A DNA stretch of 64,000 bases. It comes from Fontivita pretiosa (lineage in GTDB: Bacteria; Planctomycetota; Phycisphaerae; Tepidisphaerales; Tepidisphaeraceae). The stretch's first letter is position 1; every line of letters begins with the position of its first letter. Under the pieces are notes generated by a model that saw nothing but the letters and a program-made list of their open reading frames with translations, ran no database searches and was not told where the DNA came from. Shown piece after piece: positions 18,392-27,134 of this stretch. The DNA lies in NCBI RefSeq assembly GCF_050410795.1, contig NZ_CP191258.1, positions 1,054,001 to 1,118,000 of the forward strand. The letters run 5' to 3'. The translations under genes and the position numbers were made by a program.

Positions 18392-19174
18392 ATGCCGTTG
18401 CTTCCGGCTCGATCGTCCACGGCGCGGGCGGTGCTGCCGCCGCATCCGGTGCTTCGCAGCTATTACACGGATCGTCGGCAACAGCGGGCGTTCCTCAGCC
18501 GCGTCTTTGACCGCTCGGCCGCGAATTACGACCGGATCGAGACGCTGATGGCGCTGGGAAGCGGGCGATGGTATCGCCGCCGGGCGCTGCGGCGGGCAGG
18601 ACTTGCACCGGGCATGAGGGTCCTGGATGTGGCGGTCGGCACCGGGCTGGTCGCACGCGAAGCCATCGGCATCGTCGGCGATCCCCGGCTGGTTATCGGG
18701 CTGGATCCGTCGCCAGCGATGATCCACCAGGCAATTCGTTTGCTGGGTATTGGAGCGGTGCTGGGTATCGGCGAGCGGATCCCCCTGCTCGATGCGGGCT
18801 TCGATTTCGTCTCGATGGGCTATGCGCTGCGGCATCTGGACGACCTGCACGCGGCGTTCTCGGAGTTTCATCGCGTGCTCAAGCCCGCAGGACGCATCTG
18901 CATTCTGGAAATCGCCCGGCCGCGTTTCACACCGCACCGCTGGGCGCTTCGCGCCTACCTGCGCCACATTGTGCCGGCGATGGCGCGATTCGCTTCGCAC
19001 GGCGGCGATTCGGCCCTGCTGTGGAAGTACTACTGGGACACGATCGACTCCTGCATCCCACCGCAAACCGTCGTCGAGTGCCTGCGAAGCTGCGGCTTTG
19101 CCAACGTCAGGCATCGCATGGAACTGGGGATGTTCGCCGAATACACCGCAACACGCGCCACAGCCGATCCGTAA
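18392..19174 (+). CDS. SAM-dependent methyltransferase (UbiE/MenG-like)
   Basis: 260 aa class I methyltransferase. VLDVAVGTG is motif I, GLDPSPAMI motif II, and GYALRHLDDLHAAFSEFHRVLKP the UbiE-type post-motif region. ATG 18392 is preferred to an upstream ATG at 18338. It is divergent from the glycosyltransferase. UbiE-like proteins methylate quinone or phenolic rings; here it could serve the locus by methylating the aryl head group, or be a housekeeping menaquinone enzyme. Sequence alone does not decide. Confidence 0.8.
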   Translation: MPLLPARSSTARAVLPPHPVLRSYYTDRRQQRAFLSRVFDRSAANYDRIETLMALGSGRWYRRRALRRAGLAPGMRVLDVAVGTGLVAREAIGIVGDPRLVIGLDPSPAMIHQAIRLLGIGAVLGIGERIPLLDAGFDFVSMGYALRHLDDLHAAFSEFHRVLKPAGRICILEIARPRFTPHRWALRAYLRHIVPAMARFASHGGDSALLWKYYWDTIDSCIPPQTVVECLRSCGFANVRHRMELGMFAEYTATRATADP

Positions 19175-19240
19175 GCCGACACAGGCCGCCGGCGCGCCCA
19201 ACAGGCGCGGCGGCTGGCCGACGCATGCTGCCGCGCGTGC

Positions 19241-19912
19241 TCACTTGCTGTGTTTGCGGATCACGTCCACGGCGGCGGTCTGCTTTTCCTCCAGCGCCAA
19301 GCCGATCGCGGTCTTGCCGTCGTTGTCCTTGATCATCGGATCGGCGCCGTTCTCGAGCAGCATCTGGCAGAAGTCGGCGTAATTGTCGTCGGCGGCGAAG
19401 TGAAGCGCCGTCCAGCCGTCCTCATCACGGGCATTGACCTGGACGCCATGCTGGATCAGGACTCTGGCGACCTCCAGGGCATTGTGCTCGGCGGCCGCAT
19501 GCAGCGGAGTCATCTGGTCCTCATCGCGGGCGTTGACATCGGCCCCTTTTTCGATCAGCGCCGCCGCTGCCTTGGCGCGGTTCTGTTCGGCCGCCAAATG
19601 CAGCGGCGTCTGCCCATCATCGTTGCGGGCGTCAATCGCGGCCCCGTTAGCGATCAGGAAACGGATCGCCTCGACGTTGTCGAGTTGTGCGGCCAGGTGC
19701 AGCGGCGTGTTGCCATCCTCTCCGTGCGCGTTGATGTTGGCGCCGCTGGCTTTGGCGGCTTCAAGCGGCGCCGCCGTGCCCATCTGCACGGCGTCGAAGT
19801 ACGGATTCGACATCGCCTCCCGCTTTTCGGCGCTGTTGCACCCGATAACAAGCAGCCCCGCCATCAGCAATGCCGCTGTCCCGAGCCGATTCAAGCCAAA
19901 CGTGCGACGCAT
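19241..19912 (-). CDS. Ankyrin-repeat lipoprotein
   Basis: 223 aa. Lipobox VIGC near residue 25 after a hydrophobic signal. At least four ankyrin repeats follow with the DGNTPLHLAA / DDGQTPLHLAAE / DEDQMTPLHAAAE / DEDGWTALHFAAD pattern, about 33 residues apart. Probably a membrane-attached protein-binding scaffold; partner unknown. Confidence 0.9.
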   Translation of the reverse strand: MRRTFGLNRLGTAALLMAGLLVIGCNSAEKREAMSNPYFDAVQMGTAAPLEAAKASGANINAHGEDGNTPLHLAAQLDNVEAIRFLIANGAAIDARNDDGQTPLHLAAEQNRAKAAAALIEKGADVNARDEDQMTPLHAAAEHNALEVARVLIQHGVQVNARDEDGWTALHFAADDNYADFCQMLLENGADPMIKDNDGKTAIGLALEEKQTAAVDVIRKHSK

Positions 19913-20037
19913 GCGCGACTCCTTTCCCGTGTGCCTGTGCGAAGTGCTGTCCAGAGGCTACCATTGCGGCCACCGCACAGCAACATGTGATGTGTGCGTC
20001 ATTGGCCGCTGCTGTGCGCCCGGGAAGGAGTCCTGGC

Positions 20038-20616
20038 GTGAGACATCTTGCATCGGTGGCGATCTGCACAGCGTGCATTCTGATCTTCCCGCGGCCGGGC
20101 TTGGCGCAGACGGCGCAGCGCGACACGATCCTTGCGCGCGGCACGTTCACGCTCCAGAGCTTCGCCTCATACGCCGCCGGTCTGGAACAGCGCAACGAAG
20201 ACCTCAGCGCGCTGACGATCGGCGGAGGATACTTCGTGCGGGACAATCTCTCACTGAACCTGGAGCTGTCCATCGCCCGCGCGGTCCAGACCGGCGGGGA
20301 TGCGTGGATGGGCGGCCTGGGCGGTACGGTCCGGCACCATCTGCTGCTGCTGGACGGCGGCCGACGCGGCTCGATCTTCGCCGACGCCGGCTTCGGCCCG
20401 GCCTGGGGCGACGATCGGGTGCCCCATGATGGAACCAACCTGAATTTCATCACGCGGGTGGGGCTTGGCGGCACGATCGCGCTGCGCGACGACCTGCACT
20501 GGGTGCTGGGCGTGAGGTACTTTCATCTGTCCAACGCCCGGATCGACGGCGTGGAACGCAACCCGGGTATCAACGGCGTCGAATGCTATACCGGATTGAT
20601 GTGGCTGATTCGATAG
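20038..20616 (+). CDS. Lipid A 3-O-deacylase (PagL)-like outer membrane protein
   Basis: 192 aa. GTG at 20038 with an AAGGAG 9 bases upstream gives a proper signal peptide (ending PGLAQ). The mature part is a small beta-barrel with Gly/aromatic strands. The C-terminal YFHLSNARIDGVERNPGIN matches the PagL/acyloxyacyl-hydrolase active-site region (His-Ser with a nearby acidic residue). It would trim an ester-linked acyl chain of lipid A at the outer membrane. Confidence 0.78.
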   Translation: MRHLASVAICTACILIFPRPGLAQTAQRDTILARGTFTLQSFASYAAGLEQRNEDLSALTIGGGYFVRDNLSLNLELSIARAVQTGGDAWMGGLGGTVRHHLLLLDGGRRGSIFADAGFGPAWGDDRVPHDGTNLNFITRVGLGGTIALRDDLHWVLGVRYFHLSNARIDGVERNPGINGVECYTGLMWLIR

Positions 20617-20656
20617 GCCGGCTGCGCGGGCGCTTTGGCGGGCGAACATTCAGCCC

Positions 20657-21685
20657 TCAACCGCGCGGCGCCGGACCGGTCGATTCGCGGACGTGCAGCG
20701 TCTCGGGCACGCGAATGACCCGCGCGGGCGGCACCTGGCCGGTCGCCAGGTTCTTCAGCAGCGTTTCGGCTCCGATCCGCCCCATCTCCTTGCCCGAGAC
20801 CGCAACGGCGGTAAGCGAAGGCGCGATCGCCGAGGTCGGAAACTCGTCATTGAAACAGACCACGCTGAAATCCTGAGGAACCCTCAGCCCCAGCCGCGCC
20901 GCGGCGCCCAGCACCGTCACAGCGATGGTGTGGTCATAGGTGACCACGGCGGTGGCGCCGGATTGGATCACCGAATGGCGAAGGAACTGCTCGGCGTCGT
21001 CGAAGGGCGCGTCGTGCCCGGGCACCACCTGCCCGCCCAGACTCCGCACTTCCTCCAGCAGCGTTTCATGTCGCTCGACCACACTGTAGTGCGGATGGTA
21101 CTGCGACCGCGCGTTGGCATATGCCACACGCCGGTGCCCCAGCTCGGCCAGATGCTTCACGACCAGCTTCACCCCCATGACGTCGTCGGCCAGCACATTG
21201 GCCACTGGGCTGCCCAGCCGTTCGTTCACGCACACGTAGGGCACGCGGCGATTATCCAGCTCGCCGATGATCTCCCGCTTAGGCGACTGGAACAGCACCG
21301 CGCCGTCGAATTTCCAGAAGGGCAGGGCGTGATCGACCTTCAGCGGCGAGCTGACCTCGAAGAACACGTCGTAGCCCTCGGCGTGCAGCACGCCCGCCGC
21401 CCCTTCCAGCAACGACTGATTAATGCCCCAGGTGAAGCTGGTGTGCGGCGCGCTGAAGATGCCGATGATGCGGGTGCTGCGACGGTTCAGGTTTCGCGCC
21501 GCAAGATCCGGCACATAACCCAGCTTTCGCGCCGTGTCGAAAATCTTCTCCCGAACCGCTTCGCTCGTGGAAAAATGCTTCTTGCGGTTCAGAACCCGGC
21601 TGACCGTCGCCGGTGTAACACCACAGAGCCGGGCCACATCCGCGATGGTTGGTCGGTTCCGCACGATCAGGACATTATAATCCAC
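20657..21685 (-). CDS. LacI-family transcriptional regulator
   Basis: 342 aa. N-terminal LacI helix-turn-helix (TIADVARLCGVTPATVSRVL) and hinge (GYVPDLAARNL), then a periplasmic-binding-protein-like sensor domain (RIIGIF, SATAVVTYDH, CFNDEF). The start is GTG at 21685. A carbohydrate effector is likely from the family. No sugar catabolic operon is adjacent, so its targets are unknown. Confidence 0.92.
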   Translation of the reverse strand: MDYNVLIVRNRPTIADVARLCGVTPATVSRVLNRKKHFSTSEAVREKIFDTARKLGYVPDLAARNLNRRSTRIIGIFSAPHTSFTWGINQSLLEGAAGVLHAEGYDVFFEVSSPLKVDHALPFWKFDGAVLFQSPKREIIGELDNRRVPYVCVNERLGSPVANVLADDVMGVKLVVKHLAELGHRRVAYANARSQYHPHYSVVERHETLLEEVRSLGGQVVPGHDAPFDDAEQFLRHSVIQSGATAVVTYDHTIAVTVLGAAARLGLRVPQDFSVVCFNDEFPTSAIAPSLTAVAVSGKEMGRIGAETLLKNLATGQVPPARVIRVPETLHVRESTGPAPRG

Positions 21686-21730
21686 AGGCCTGTTCAGTTC
21701 ATCCCCGCCGTTGCCATCCTGTCCACAGAC

Positions 21731-22393
21731 TCAAACATCCACACCGATTCGCGACCGCAACTCCTCAACGGCCTGGCGAATCTGGGTCATGTGCGGATTG
21801 ATTTCCAGCGCCCGCTGGTAGCACTCAACGGCTTCGGCGAGCCTGCCCCTGTGGGCGTGGCAATGCCCCATACCGGCCCAGGCGCCGAAATGAATCGGCA
21901 TCAGCTCGATCGTCTTTTTGCAGTCCAGGATCGACTGCTCGTAGCGTTCCAGCAGGTATTCGGCTATGGCTCGTTGGTTGTAGGCTTCGGAGAAATCGGG
22001 GCAGAGGAGGATGGCTTGGTTGAAATGTTCGATCGCGTGGTGGTAATCGCCGCGATCGATCGCTCTGGCGCCGCGACAGACGTGCTGGTTGGCTTCTTCA
22101 CTGCCGCCGCGGAACCAGATCATCCAGATCGCGTGCTCCGCCAGTTGGTTGACCACCGGATCGGGGTCCTTAAGCTGCCTGGCCAGGGCGGGAAGACAAT
22201 GCCGGCAGCCTACCAGCGCTAGCGCCAAGGCCGCCACCTTGCGGGCATCGCAATCCGGACAGCGCAGCAGGGCAACAATCTGCTCCCCGGTCCATCGGCT
22301 CTTCAGCAGCGCCAGAAGCCCCGACAGGTCCTTACGTTCCAGGACCGGCTTTACGGCACTGACGAACTCGCATGGATCAACGCCCAGTTGCAC
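21731..22393 (-). CDS. TPR-repeat protein with HEAT-like N-terminus
   Basis: 220 aa, GTG start. Residues 30-100 are helical, with a CPDC motif and a HEAT-like ALALALVGCRHCLPALARQLKDPDP block. Residues 105-210 contain three TPRs (YHHAIEHFNQAILLCPDFSEAYNQRA; YEQSILDCKKTIELMPIHFGAW; LAEAVECYQRALEINP). A protein-interaction scaffold of unknown partner. Confidence 0.82.
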   Translation of the reverse strand: MQLGVDPCEFVSAVKPVLERKDLSGLLALLKSRWTGEQIVALLRCPDCDARKVAALALALVGCRHCLPALARQLKDPDPVVNQLAEHAIWMIWFRGGSEEANQHVCRGARAIDRGDYHHAIEHFNQAILLCPDFSEAYNQRAIAEYLLERYEQSILDCKKTIELMPIHFGAWAGMGHCHAHRGRLAEAVECYQRALEINPHMTQIRQAVEELRSRIGVDV

Positions 22394-22515
22394 GGACCAA
22401 TCTTAGACCCCACGGCTTGCGGATTTCTAGGATTTCTGTGGGAATCAACGGCACAAGTTCCGGCAAAATCGGTCCAGACGCATGCCCGAATCATCGAAAA
22501 CCCGGCCCAAACCGC

Positions 22516-22737
22516 TCAATATCCCGGCCGCGGGCGACGCGCCTCAAATTCCTGTTCCCGCTCAAGTTCCGGCGCCTTGGCCTCAGGAGTAAAGGGACTG
22601 GCATAGTAGCTGCGGCGCATGGCCGGCGAGGCGGTCAGTGGACGCGGCTTGTACCCGGTCTCCAGCTTCTCGCTGCACCCGCCGATCACACCCACCCACA
22701 ATCCCAGCATCACCCCAATCCATCCGCCACGGCACAT
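22516..22737 (-). CDS. Small lipoprotein
   Basis: 73 aa. ATG 22737 follows GGAGA at good spacing. Signal peptide with lipobox IGGC near residue 20, then a short charged tail rich in Pro and Arg. Upstream in-frame sequence is not protein-like. Function unknown. Confidence 0.65.
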   Translation of the reverse strand: MCRGGWIGVMLGLWVGVIGGCSEKLETGYKPRPLTASPAMRRSYYASPFTPEAKAPELEREQEFEARRPRPGY

Positions 22738-22842
22738 ACGCCTGTCTCCATTCTGCCCGGCTCGACTCCCGGACGCTGGCGTTGAGCATACTTTAAGTCG
22801 ACAATGCTGTCGATTCATCTGGGCTGGAGTCGGAGCACGCAC

Positions 22843-23538
22843 ATGGCCAAGATCACCCCGCCCGCGGATCTGCATATCGCGGCCCTGGAAAAAAAGAGGA
22901 TCGTCGAGCACGTGAACCTGCTGGCGCCGGGAGTCGGCACGCCCTGGGAAGATCGCGGACACCTGGGCATCTTCAAGGCCATGATCCAGACCTGCAGGAT
23001 GAGCCTGCTGTCACCCTTGCGGCTGCTGCATGCCATCCGCAGACCCGAAAGCAATGCCGACGCCCGCACCTTCGCGCTGGCGTGCGGCGGGCTGTGGTCG
23101 CTGAGCACGCTGCTGCACGCCCTGCTCTTCCAACTGTACCAGGGCACGCACACGCCCGGCTTCTGGCTCAACGTCGTCCTCGCCGCCGCACTCGCTCCGG
23201 CAATCGTCTGGGCGCTGCTGGAGCTGGCGACCATCGTGTTCCATAAGCTCAACTCGATGGAACCGACCTGCCGCGCACCAGCCGTGCTGCACTACAACGT
23301 CCTGGCATACAACCTGGGCGCCAGCGCATTGGCGATTGTGCCGCTGATCGGACCGCCCGCGGCGCTGCTGTGGATCATGGTCAGCACGATCCTGGGCGCC
23401 CGATCACGACTGCACGTCAGCACCGCGGCAGCGATCGTCAATTCCATCCTCACCGCCCTGCTCGTGATTCTCGTGCTGGTGGGCGGGTATCTGCTGCTGC
23501 GACTGCTGCTCGTATTGCTCATTGGCACGTCCCAGTGA
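22843..23538 (+). CDS. Yip1-like multi-span membrane protein
   Basis: 231 aa. A soluble N-terminal 60 residues contains a WEDRG segment, followed by four to five hydrophobic segments (FALACGGLWSLSTLLHALLF, LNVVLAAALAPAIVWALLEL, LGASALAIVPLIGPPAALLW and a Leu-rich C-terminal helix). The layout fits Yip1-domain proteins common in planctomycetes. Role unknown. Confidence 0.72.
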   Translation: MAKITPPADLHIAALEKKRIVEHVNLLAPGVGTPWEDRGHLGIFKAMIQTCRMSLLSPLRLLHAIRRPESNADARTFALACGGLWSLSTLLHALLFQLYQGTHTPGFWLNVVLAAALAPAIVWALLELATIVFHKLNSMEPTCRAPAVLHYNVLAYNLGASALAIVPLIGPPAALLWIMVSTILGARSRLHVSTAAAIVNSILTALLVILVLVGGYLLLRLLLVLLIGTSQ

Positions 23539-23590
23539 ACTCCACGACCAGCGTCAACAACGCCGAGCCGGTCTTCCAACAGAAACTTCG

Positions 23591-24421
23591 ATGATTTCGC
23601 CGTCGCACCGTCAAGCGCAGACGCTGCCGCCCTCGAAACTGCACGCGATGCGCCTTGGACTTCTGGCGCGGATCCACCGTCGCGGGTTTCAGACCGTCAC
23701 TGAAACGCACCGCGTCGGGCCCCTGCTGCTGAACTTCACGCGCATCGCCGATCCCGATACCGTGCTCGAACGGATCGTCCACGCCGAGGATCTTCGTCAC
23801 AGGCTCACCGGACAACACTCACCTGACGATCAACTGCATCTGCCCTATTGGGCCGAGCTGTGGGACAGCGCCCTCGGCCTGGCAGAGCATCTGACGACTT
23901 GGAACGATCTGCGATTGGTGAGCAGTGATTCGCCTTCGCAGAGGCCCGCTCGCCGATCGAGAACCAACCATCGCAAAATGGTACTGGATCTGGGTTGCGG
24001 AATGGGCTTTGCCGGGATGGTCGCCGCGGCGATGGGGGCGCGGGTGCTGCTGGCGGATCTGGAGCCTGATGCGCTGCTTTTTGCGCGGCTCAACACGCTG
24101 CCCTGGCATCCGCACGCGCGCACCCGCCGGCTTGATTGGCGAACCGATCGGCTGGATCAGCGGTTTGATCTGATCCTCGGCGCTGACGTGCTCTATGACC
24201 GCGCGCAGTGGCCACATCTTCAGCAGTTCTTCCGCCACCACCTTCGGCCACACGGAGTTGTGCTGCTCGGCGAGCCAGGACGCCAGACCGGCGACCTGTT
24301 CCTTGACTGGATCACCGCCCGCGGCTGGGATCTGCAATATCTACAGCAGCCGCTTCCCGGGCGACAGCGAAAGATCCGCCTGTATCGGATAAGACCGCTC
24401 ACCGCCGAGTTCCGCGACTGA
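23591..24421 (+). CDS. METTL21/nicotinamide-N-methyltransferase-like protein methyltransferase
   Basis: 276 aa. LPYWAELWDSALGLAEHL precedes the SAM motif VLDLGCGMGFAGMVAAAMGA, then LADLEPDAL and LILGADVLYDRAQWP (a DVLYD in place of the family DxxY). This is the layout of METTL21-type protein lysine/histidine methyltransferases. The target is unknown. Confidence 0.82.
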   Translation: MISPSHRQAQTLPPSKLHAMRLGLLARIHRRGFQTVTETHRVGPLLLNFTRIADPDTVLERIVHAEDLRHRLTGQHSPDDQLHLPYWAELWDSALGLAEHLTTWNDLRLVSSDSPSQRPARRSRTNHRKMVLDLGCGMGFAGMVAAAMGARVLLADLEPDALLFARLNTLPWHPHARTRRLDWRTDRLDQRFDLILGADVLYDRAQWPHLQQFFRHHLRPHGVVLLGEPGRQTGDLFLDWITARGWDLQYLQQPLPGRQRKIRLYRIRPLTAEFRD

Positions 24422-24440
24422 CTTCCCCCACGAGCGCATG

Positions 24441-24468
24441 AAAAAAGCACAGCCCGAAAGCCGTGCTT
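24441..24468 (-). terminator. Rho-independent terminator (leftward)
   Basis: Read on the minus strand, an AAGCAC..GTGCTT stem with an inner GC pair and a GAAA-type loop is followed by a T run (GCTTTTTT). No convincing minus-strand gene ends here, so either it serves an unrecognised transcript from 24.5-24.9 kb or acts bidirectionally after the methyltransferase. Confidence 0.6.
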
Positions 24469-24469
24469 C

Positions 24470-24927
24470 AAAGTGACGGCCAATCCACAATTGCCGTGTG
24501 AGAGCGGTTCAGTCTAACCCTTTAATACAGGTGGGTGACAATCGATCAGGAGGGTTCTCCCGTCTGCCTCGTCGCTTTGCTTCCCGTCTTTTGCGGGCAT
24601 GCGCCGCGCGAGCGATTGGCCCCAAGGGTAGCTTATCGGTTAGCCAAAATCTTACTCTCCAATCACGAACACCGCAGACCGTACCGTACTCACCAGATGC
24701 TATCGGCAACACGACCGCCCGGCAATCACTGAACCGCGCATTTTTCCTCGCGTGCGATCGACATTTTTCTCGACACATCCTTCCATTTTTCCCTTGACAT
24801 GCGCCAGACAGTTCCCCCGCCACGTCGGCCCCTATCTGCACTGACCGCGCGCTGGACAGCGGTACCCCAAGACGTTTCAATCAATGGGTTCGATCTGCAT
24901 TGAACAGCCCTGTGAAGAGCGCGGGAC
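24470..24927. other. Intergenic stretch without recognisable gene
   Basis: About 460 bases between the methyltransferase terminator and the DUF262 gene. Frames here give Arg/Cys-rich translations without family features. Base composition is lower in GC than the flanks. A minus-strand small RNA ending at the 24441 terminator is possible but not shown. Confidence 0.4.
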
Positions 24928-26589
24928 ATGAGCCGAAAGACCATTCAAATCCATGCGATGCGATTGTCGCAGGTCATCAAGTGTATCGACCAGGGTCGTT
25001 TTGCCATCCCGAAATTGCAGCGGGAGTTCGTCTGGGATGGCCCGAAGGCCGCCAAGCTGTTTGACAGCATGCTGTCGCACATGCCCATCGGCGTGGTCAT
25101 GATCTGGGAAACGCCACGAAGCCAGCGGCTCTACTTGCGGCAGAAGTACCATGTTCTGCCGCCGTTCAACCCTCGCAACAGCAAGGTGTGGTTCCTCATT
25201 GACGGCCAACAGCGCATCTCCGTCGTGTATCGCGTCCATGAGGGCAACACCCTGCGGAACGCGCGAGGCAAGGCTGTGGACTTCAGTCGCGTCGTGCTTT
25301 CCCTGGAAAAGGAGGATGATGGACAGCAGATCAGGTACCGAAGACCGCAGCAAGGCCGGTATGAATCGCTCACTGAGATTCTTCACCCAAACTGGCGAAC
25401 CCGCCTAAGCCATCTTGGGCCGCGTGCGAAGGAACGTGTGCGTAAATGCCGAGACCAGGTCCTGAGATATCCGATGCACTTGATGTTCGTGCAAGCACCA
25501 ATCCAGCAGATTCGTGAGAGCTTCCTGCGGATCAACACGCAAGGAATGAAGATCACGACGGCGGACGCGATTTTCACCCAAGCCGAGGACTTGGACCTGC
25601 GCGACATCCGCCACGAAGTGCGGCAGCACCTCGACGACAGTTTCGGCCAGATTTCCGAGATGCCGATTCTCTTCGCGATGGCTGCTGTTCGCGGCGGGAC
25701 CGAGGCCCGTGGCCGGGCACTACGGCAGGTTATCCAAGGTTTGGAACGTGAAGCTCGTCACAACACCCGCCTGCGGAAGACCCTGTCGAATGACTGGTCG
25801 CGGCTGGGAGTCTGCTTCGGCAAGGCCGTAGACTATCTCCGCCAGAATTTTAGGGTGTTGAGCCGCGATTACCTTTACTCGGACTACATGGTTTCAATAT
25901 TGGCGGCCTTCTTCTATTGGAATGGACGAGGCCCCAGCCCGAAGCAGCGCAACCAGATTCGTAAATGGTTTTGGGCGACTGCTGTCGGCAGCCGGTACTC
26001 GGGAACCAATTTCCTGCGATGCTTGCCAGACGACCTCAGGTTCTATAAGCGATTAGCGCAGAATCAACGCGCGCGGTTCACCTACAAGCCCGAGACAGAG
26101 AAGATCGACGTCCGCAAGGCACAGTACGCTTCGCGAACCGGAATCGCGGCCGCGTGCTATTGCATGATGTTACGGCGAAAGCCTGTGAGTATCCAAGATG
26201 ACGGGCTCAACGAGATTCCGCTCGACCGCTACTCGACCAGCGCCAACCGCAAAGATCGCCATCACATTTTCCCTCGCGCAGTCTTGGCGAAGCTGGGCGT
26301 CCATGCCAAGCTCTACAACAGTATCTGCAACATCTGCTTGCTTACGGCCGAGGAGAATCAATCCATCGGAATGCGAAGGCCACGGTCTTACCTCGGAGAG
26401 GTGAAGCGGGATGGGACCCATTTCAAGCAAAAGATGTCCAGGCACCTGATTCCAGTGCATGATCAAAGCGGAATCTGGATGCGCGACGCCCGTAAGGGCT
26501 TTATGCGGTTTATGAAGGAGCGAACCGATTTGATCTGCCAAGCTTTGGAAGACGAGGCAGGAACGCGCCTGTTCCGACGCGACCTTTGA
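24928..26589 (+). CDS. DUF262 / HNH-type (GmrSD-like) nuclease, probable anti-phage protein
   Basis: 553 aa. N-terminal DUF262 domain: IPKLQREFVWD and LIDGQQRISVVYR are its signature blocks (ParB/Srx-like NTPase-binding fold). The C-terminal part has DRHHIFPRAVL and NICLLTAEEN, typical of the DUF1524/HNH nuclease half of GmrSD-type proteins. Related DUF262 proteins are modification-dependent restriction enzymes or stand-alone defence proteins. It lies alone, 290 bases outside the left att site, and its codon use is less GC-biased than its neighbours, which suggests separate acquisition. Confidence 0.8.
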   Translation: MSRKTIQIHAMRLSQVIKCIDQGRFAIPKLQREFVWDGPKAAKLFDSMLSHMPIGVVMIWETPRSQRLYLRQKYHVLPPFNPRNSKVWFLIDGQQRISVVYRVHEGNTLRNARGKAVDFSRVVLSLEKEDDGQQIRYRRPQQGRYESLTEILHPNWRTRLSHLGPRAKERVRKCRDQVLRYPMHLMFVQAPIQQIRESFLRINTQGMKITTADAIFTQAEDLDLRDIRHEVRQHLDDSFGQISEMPILFAMAAVRGGTEARGRALRQVIQGLEREARHNTRLRKTLSNDWSRLGVCFGKAVDYLRQNFRVLSRDYLYSDYMVSILAAFFYWNGRGPSPKQRNQIRKWFWATAVGSRYSGTNFLRCLPDDLRFYKRLAQNQRARFTYKPETEKIDVRKAQYASRTGIAAACYCMMLRRKPVSIQDDGLNEIPLDRYSTSANRKDRHHIFPRAVLAKLGVHAKLYNSICNICLLTAEENQSIGMRRPRSYLGEVKRDGTHFKQKMSRHLIPVHDQSGIWMRDARKGFMRFMKERTDLICQALEDEAGTRLFRRDL

Positions 26590-26843
26590 GACACACCATA
26601 ACTTGGCCCCCCCGAAGCGCAGCGTTTGCATGATGAACCGACGGAGGTTGTTTACGAGAGAGCGCGAGAGGTTTGAGGGGCATTTATCGCGGACACCGGG
26701 CCCAACCCCACCGGTTGCGCTCGCACCCCGAACGTCACGCATACGAACCGAGAGCGCGGGCGGGGTCGGGAGAATCGCCGTAAGCCTTTGCGGGACGCGA
26801 TTTAGGGCTTGAGCAGCGCGGGGACGGGATGGGGTAACCGCGC
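26590..26843. other. Intergenic stretch without recognisable gene
   Basis: About 250 bases between the DUF262 stop and the displaced tRNA terminator. I see no coding frame, repeat or RNA fold that I can name. Confidence 0.4.
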
Positions 26844-26876
26844 AAAAAACGGGCCTTTTCTTTCGAGAAAACCCGC
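26844..26876 (-). terminator. Original tRNA-Asn terminator, now displaced
   Basis: On the minus strand a CGGGTTTTCT..AGAAAA-GG-CCCG hairpin is followed by six T. It starts one base after the left att repeat, that is, where the 3' flank of tRNA-Asn lay before integration. It now sits 16.3 kb from the tRNA it presumably served. Confidence 0.7.
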
Positions 26877-26877
26877 T

Positions 26878-26922
26878 AAGCTCGGCAGGCAGGACTCGAA
26901 CCTGCAACCAGCCGGTTAACAG
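26878..26922. repeat. Left attachment site (45-bp direct repeat, tRNA-Asn 3' fragment)
   Basis: The 45 bases are identical to 43179-43223, which is the 3' half of tRNA-Asn (T arm, acceptor 3' strand and part of the anticodon arm). Identity stops sharply on both sides. This is the remnant left by site-specific integration at the tRNA 3' end. Confidence 0.93.
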
Positions 26923-27108
26923 GCACAGGAAAAACCACGCCGAAAAGCGCGAAATCACTCGGAAAACGCAGGCATTTTAGCACGTCCGGGGGCATTCTCA
27001 AGCCTTCTCAAACTTTCTCATAGTTTCCTAGGAAATCACGGTATCTACGCTTGTAGTTCGGGTAGTTTACCGGATACGTCTACGTCCGTGGCATCGGCAA
27101 CGGAGCAG
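26923..27108. other. Left att flank with possible integrase arm site
   Basis: Non-coding. Contains GTAGTTTACCGGAT at 27062-27075, matching 12 of 14 bases of a site beside the right att, and short repeats of TTCTCA around 26996-27020. No gene is visible. Confidence 0.45.
27062..27075 (+). promoter_or_regulatory. Possible integrase arm-type site, left
   Basis: GTAGTTTACCGGAT resembles GTAGACTACCGGAT at 43091-43104 (12 of 14) in the same orientation. Tyrosine integrases bind such arm repeats inside both ends of the element. Confidence 0.4.
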
Positions 27109-27134
27109 AAAAAAGGCCCGCCGGGGAGCGGGCT
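27109..27134 (-). terminator. Terminator of the proteasome-like operon
   Basis: On the minus strand a perfect 6-bp GCCCGC/GCGGGC stem with a 6-base loop, followed by CTTTTTT. It lies about 120 bases after the stop of the proteasome-like gene and close to the left end of the element. Confidence 0.75.

Noticed and set aside
24509..24880. Minus-strand frame (123 aa) upstream of the DUF262 gene
   Set aside because: Arg/Cys-rich with no motif and no ribosome binding site; treated as non-coding.
26881..26922. tRNA-like sequence
   Set aside because: Only the 3' half of tRNA-Asn is present; the 5' acceptor strand, D arm and half the anticodon arm are missing. It is an att remnant, not a tRNA gene.
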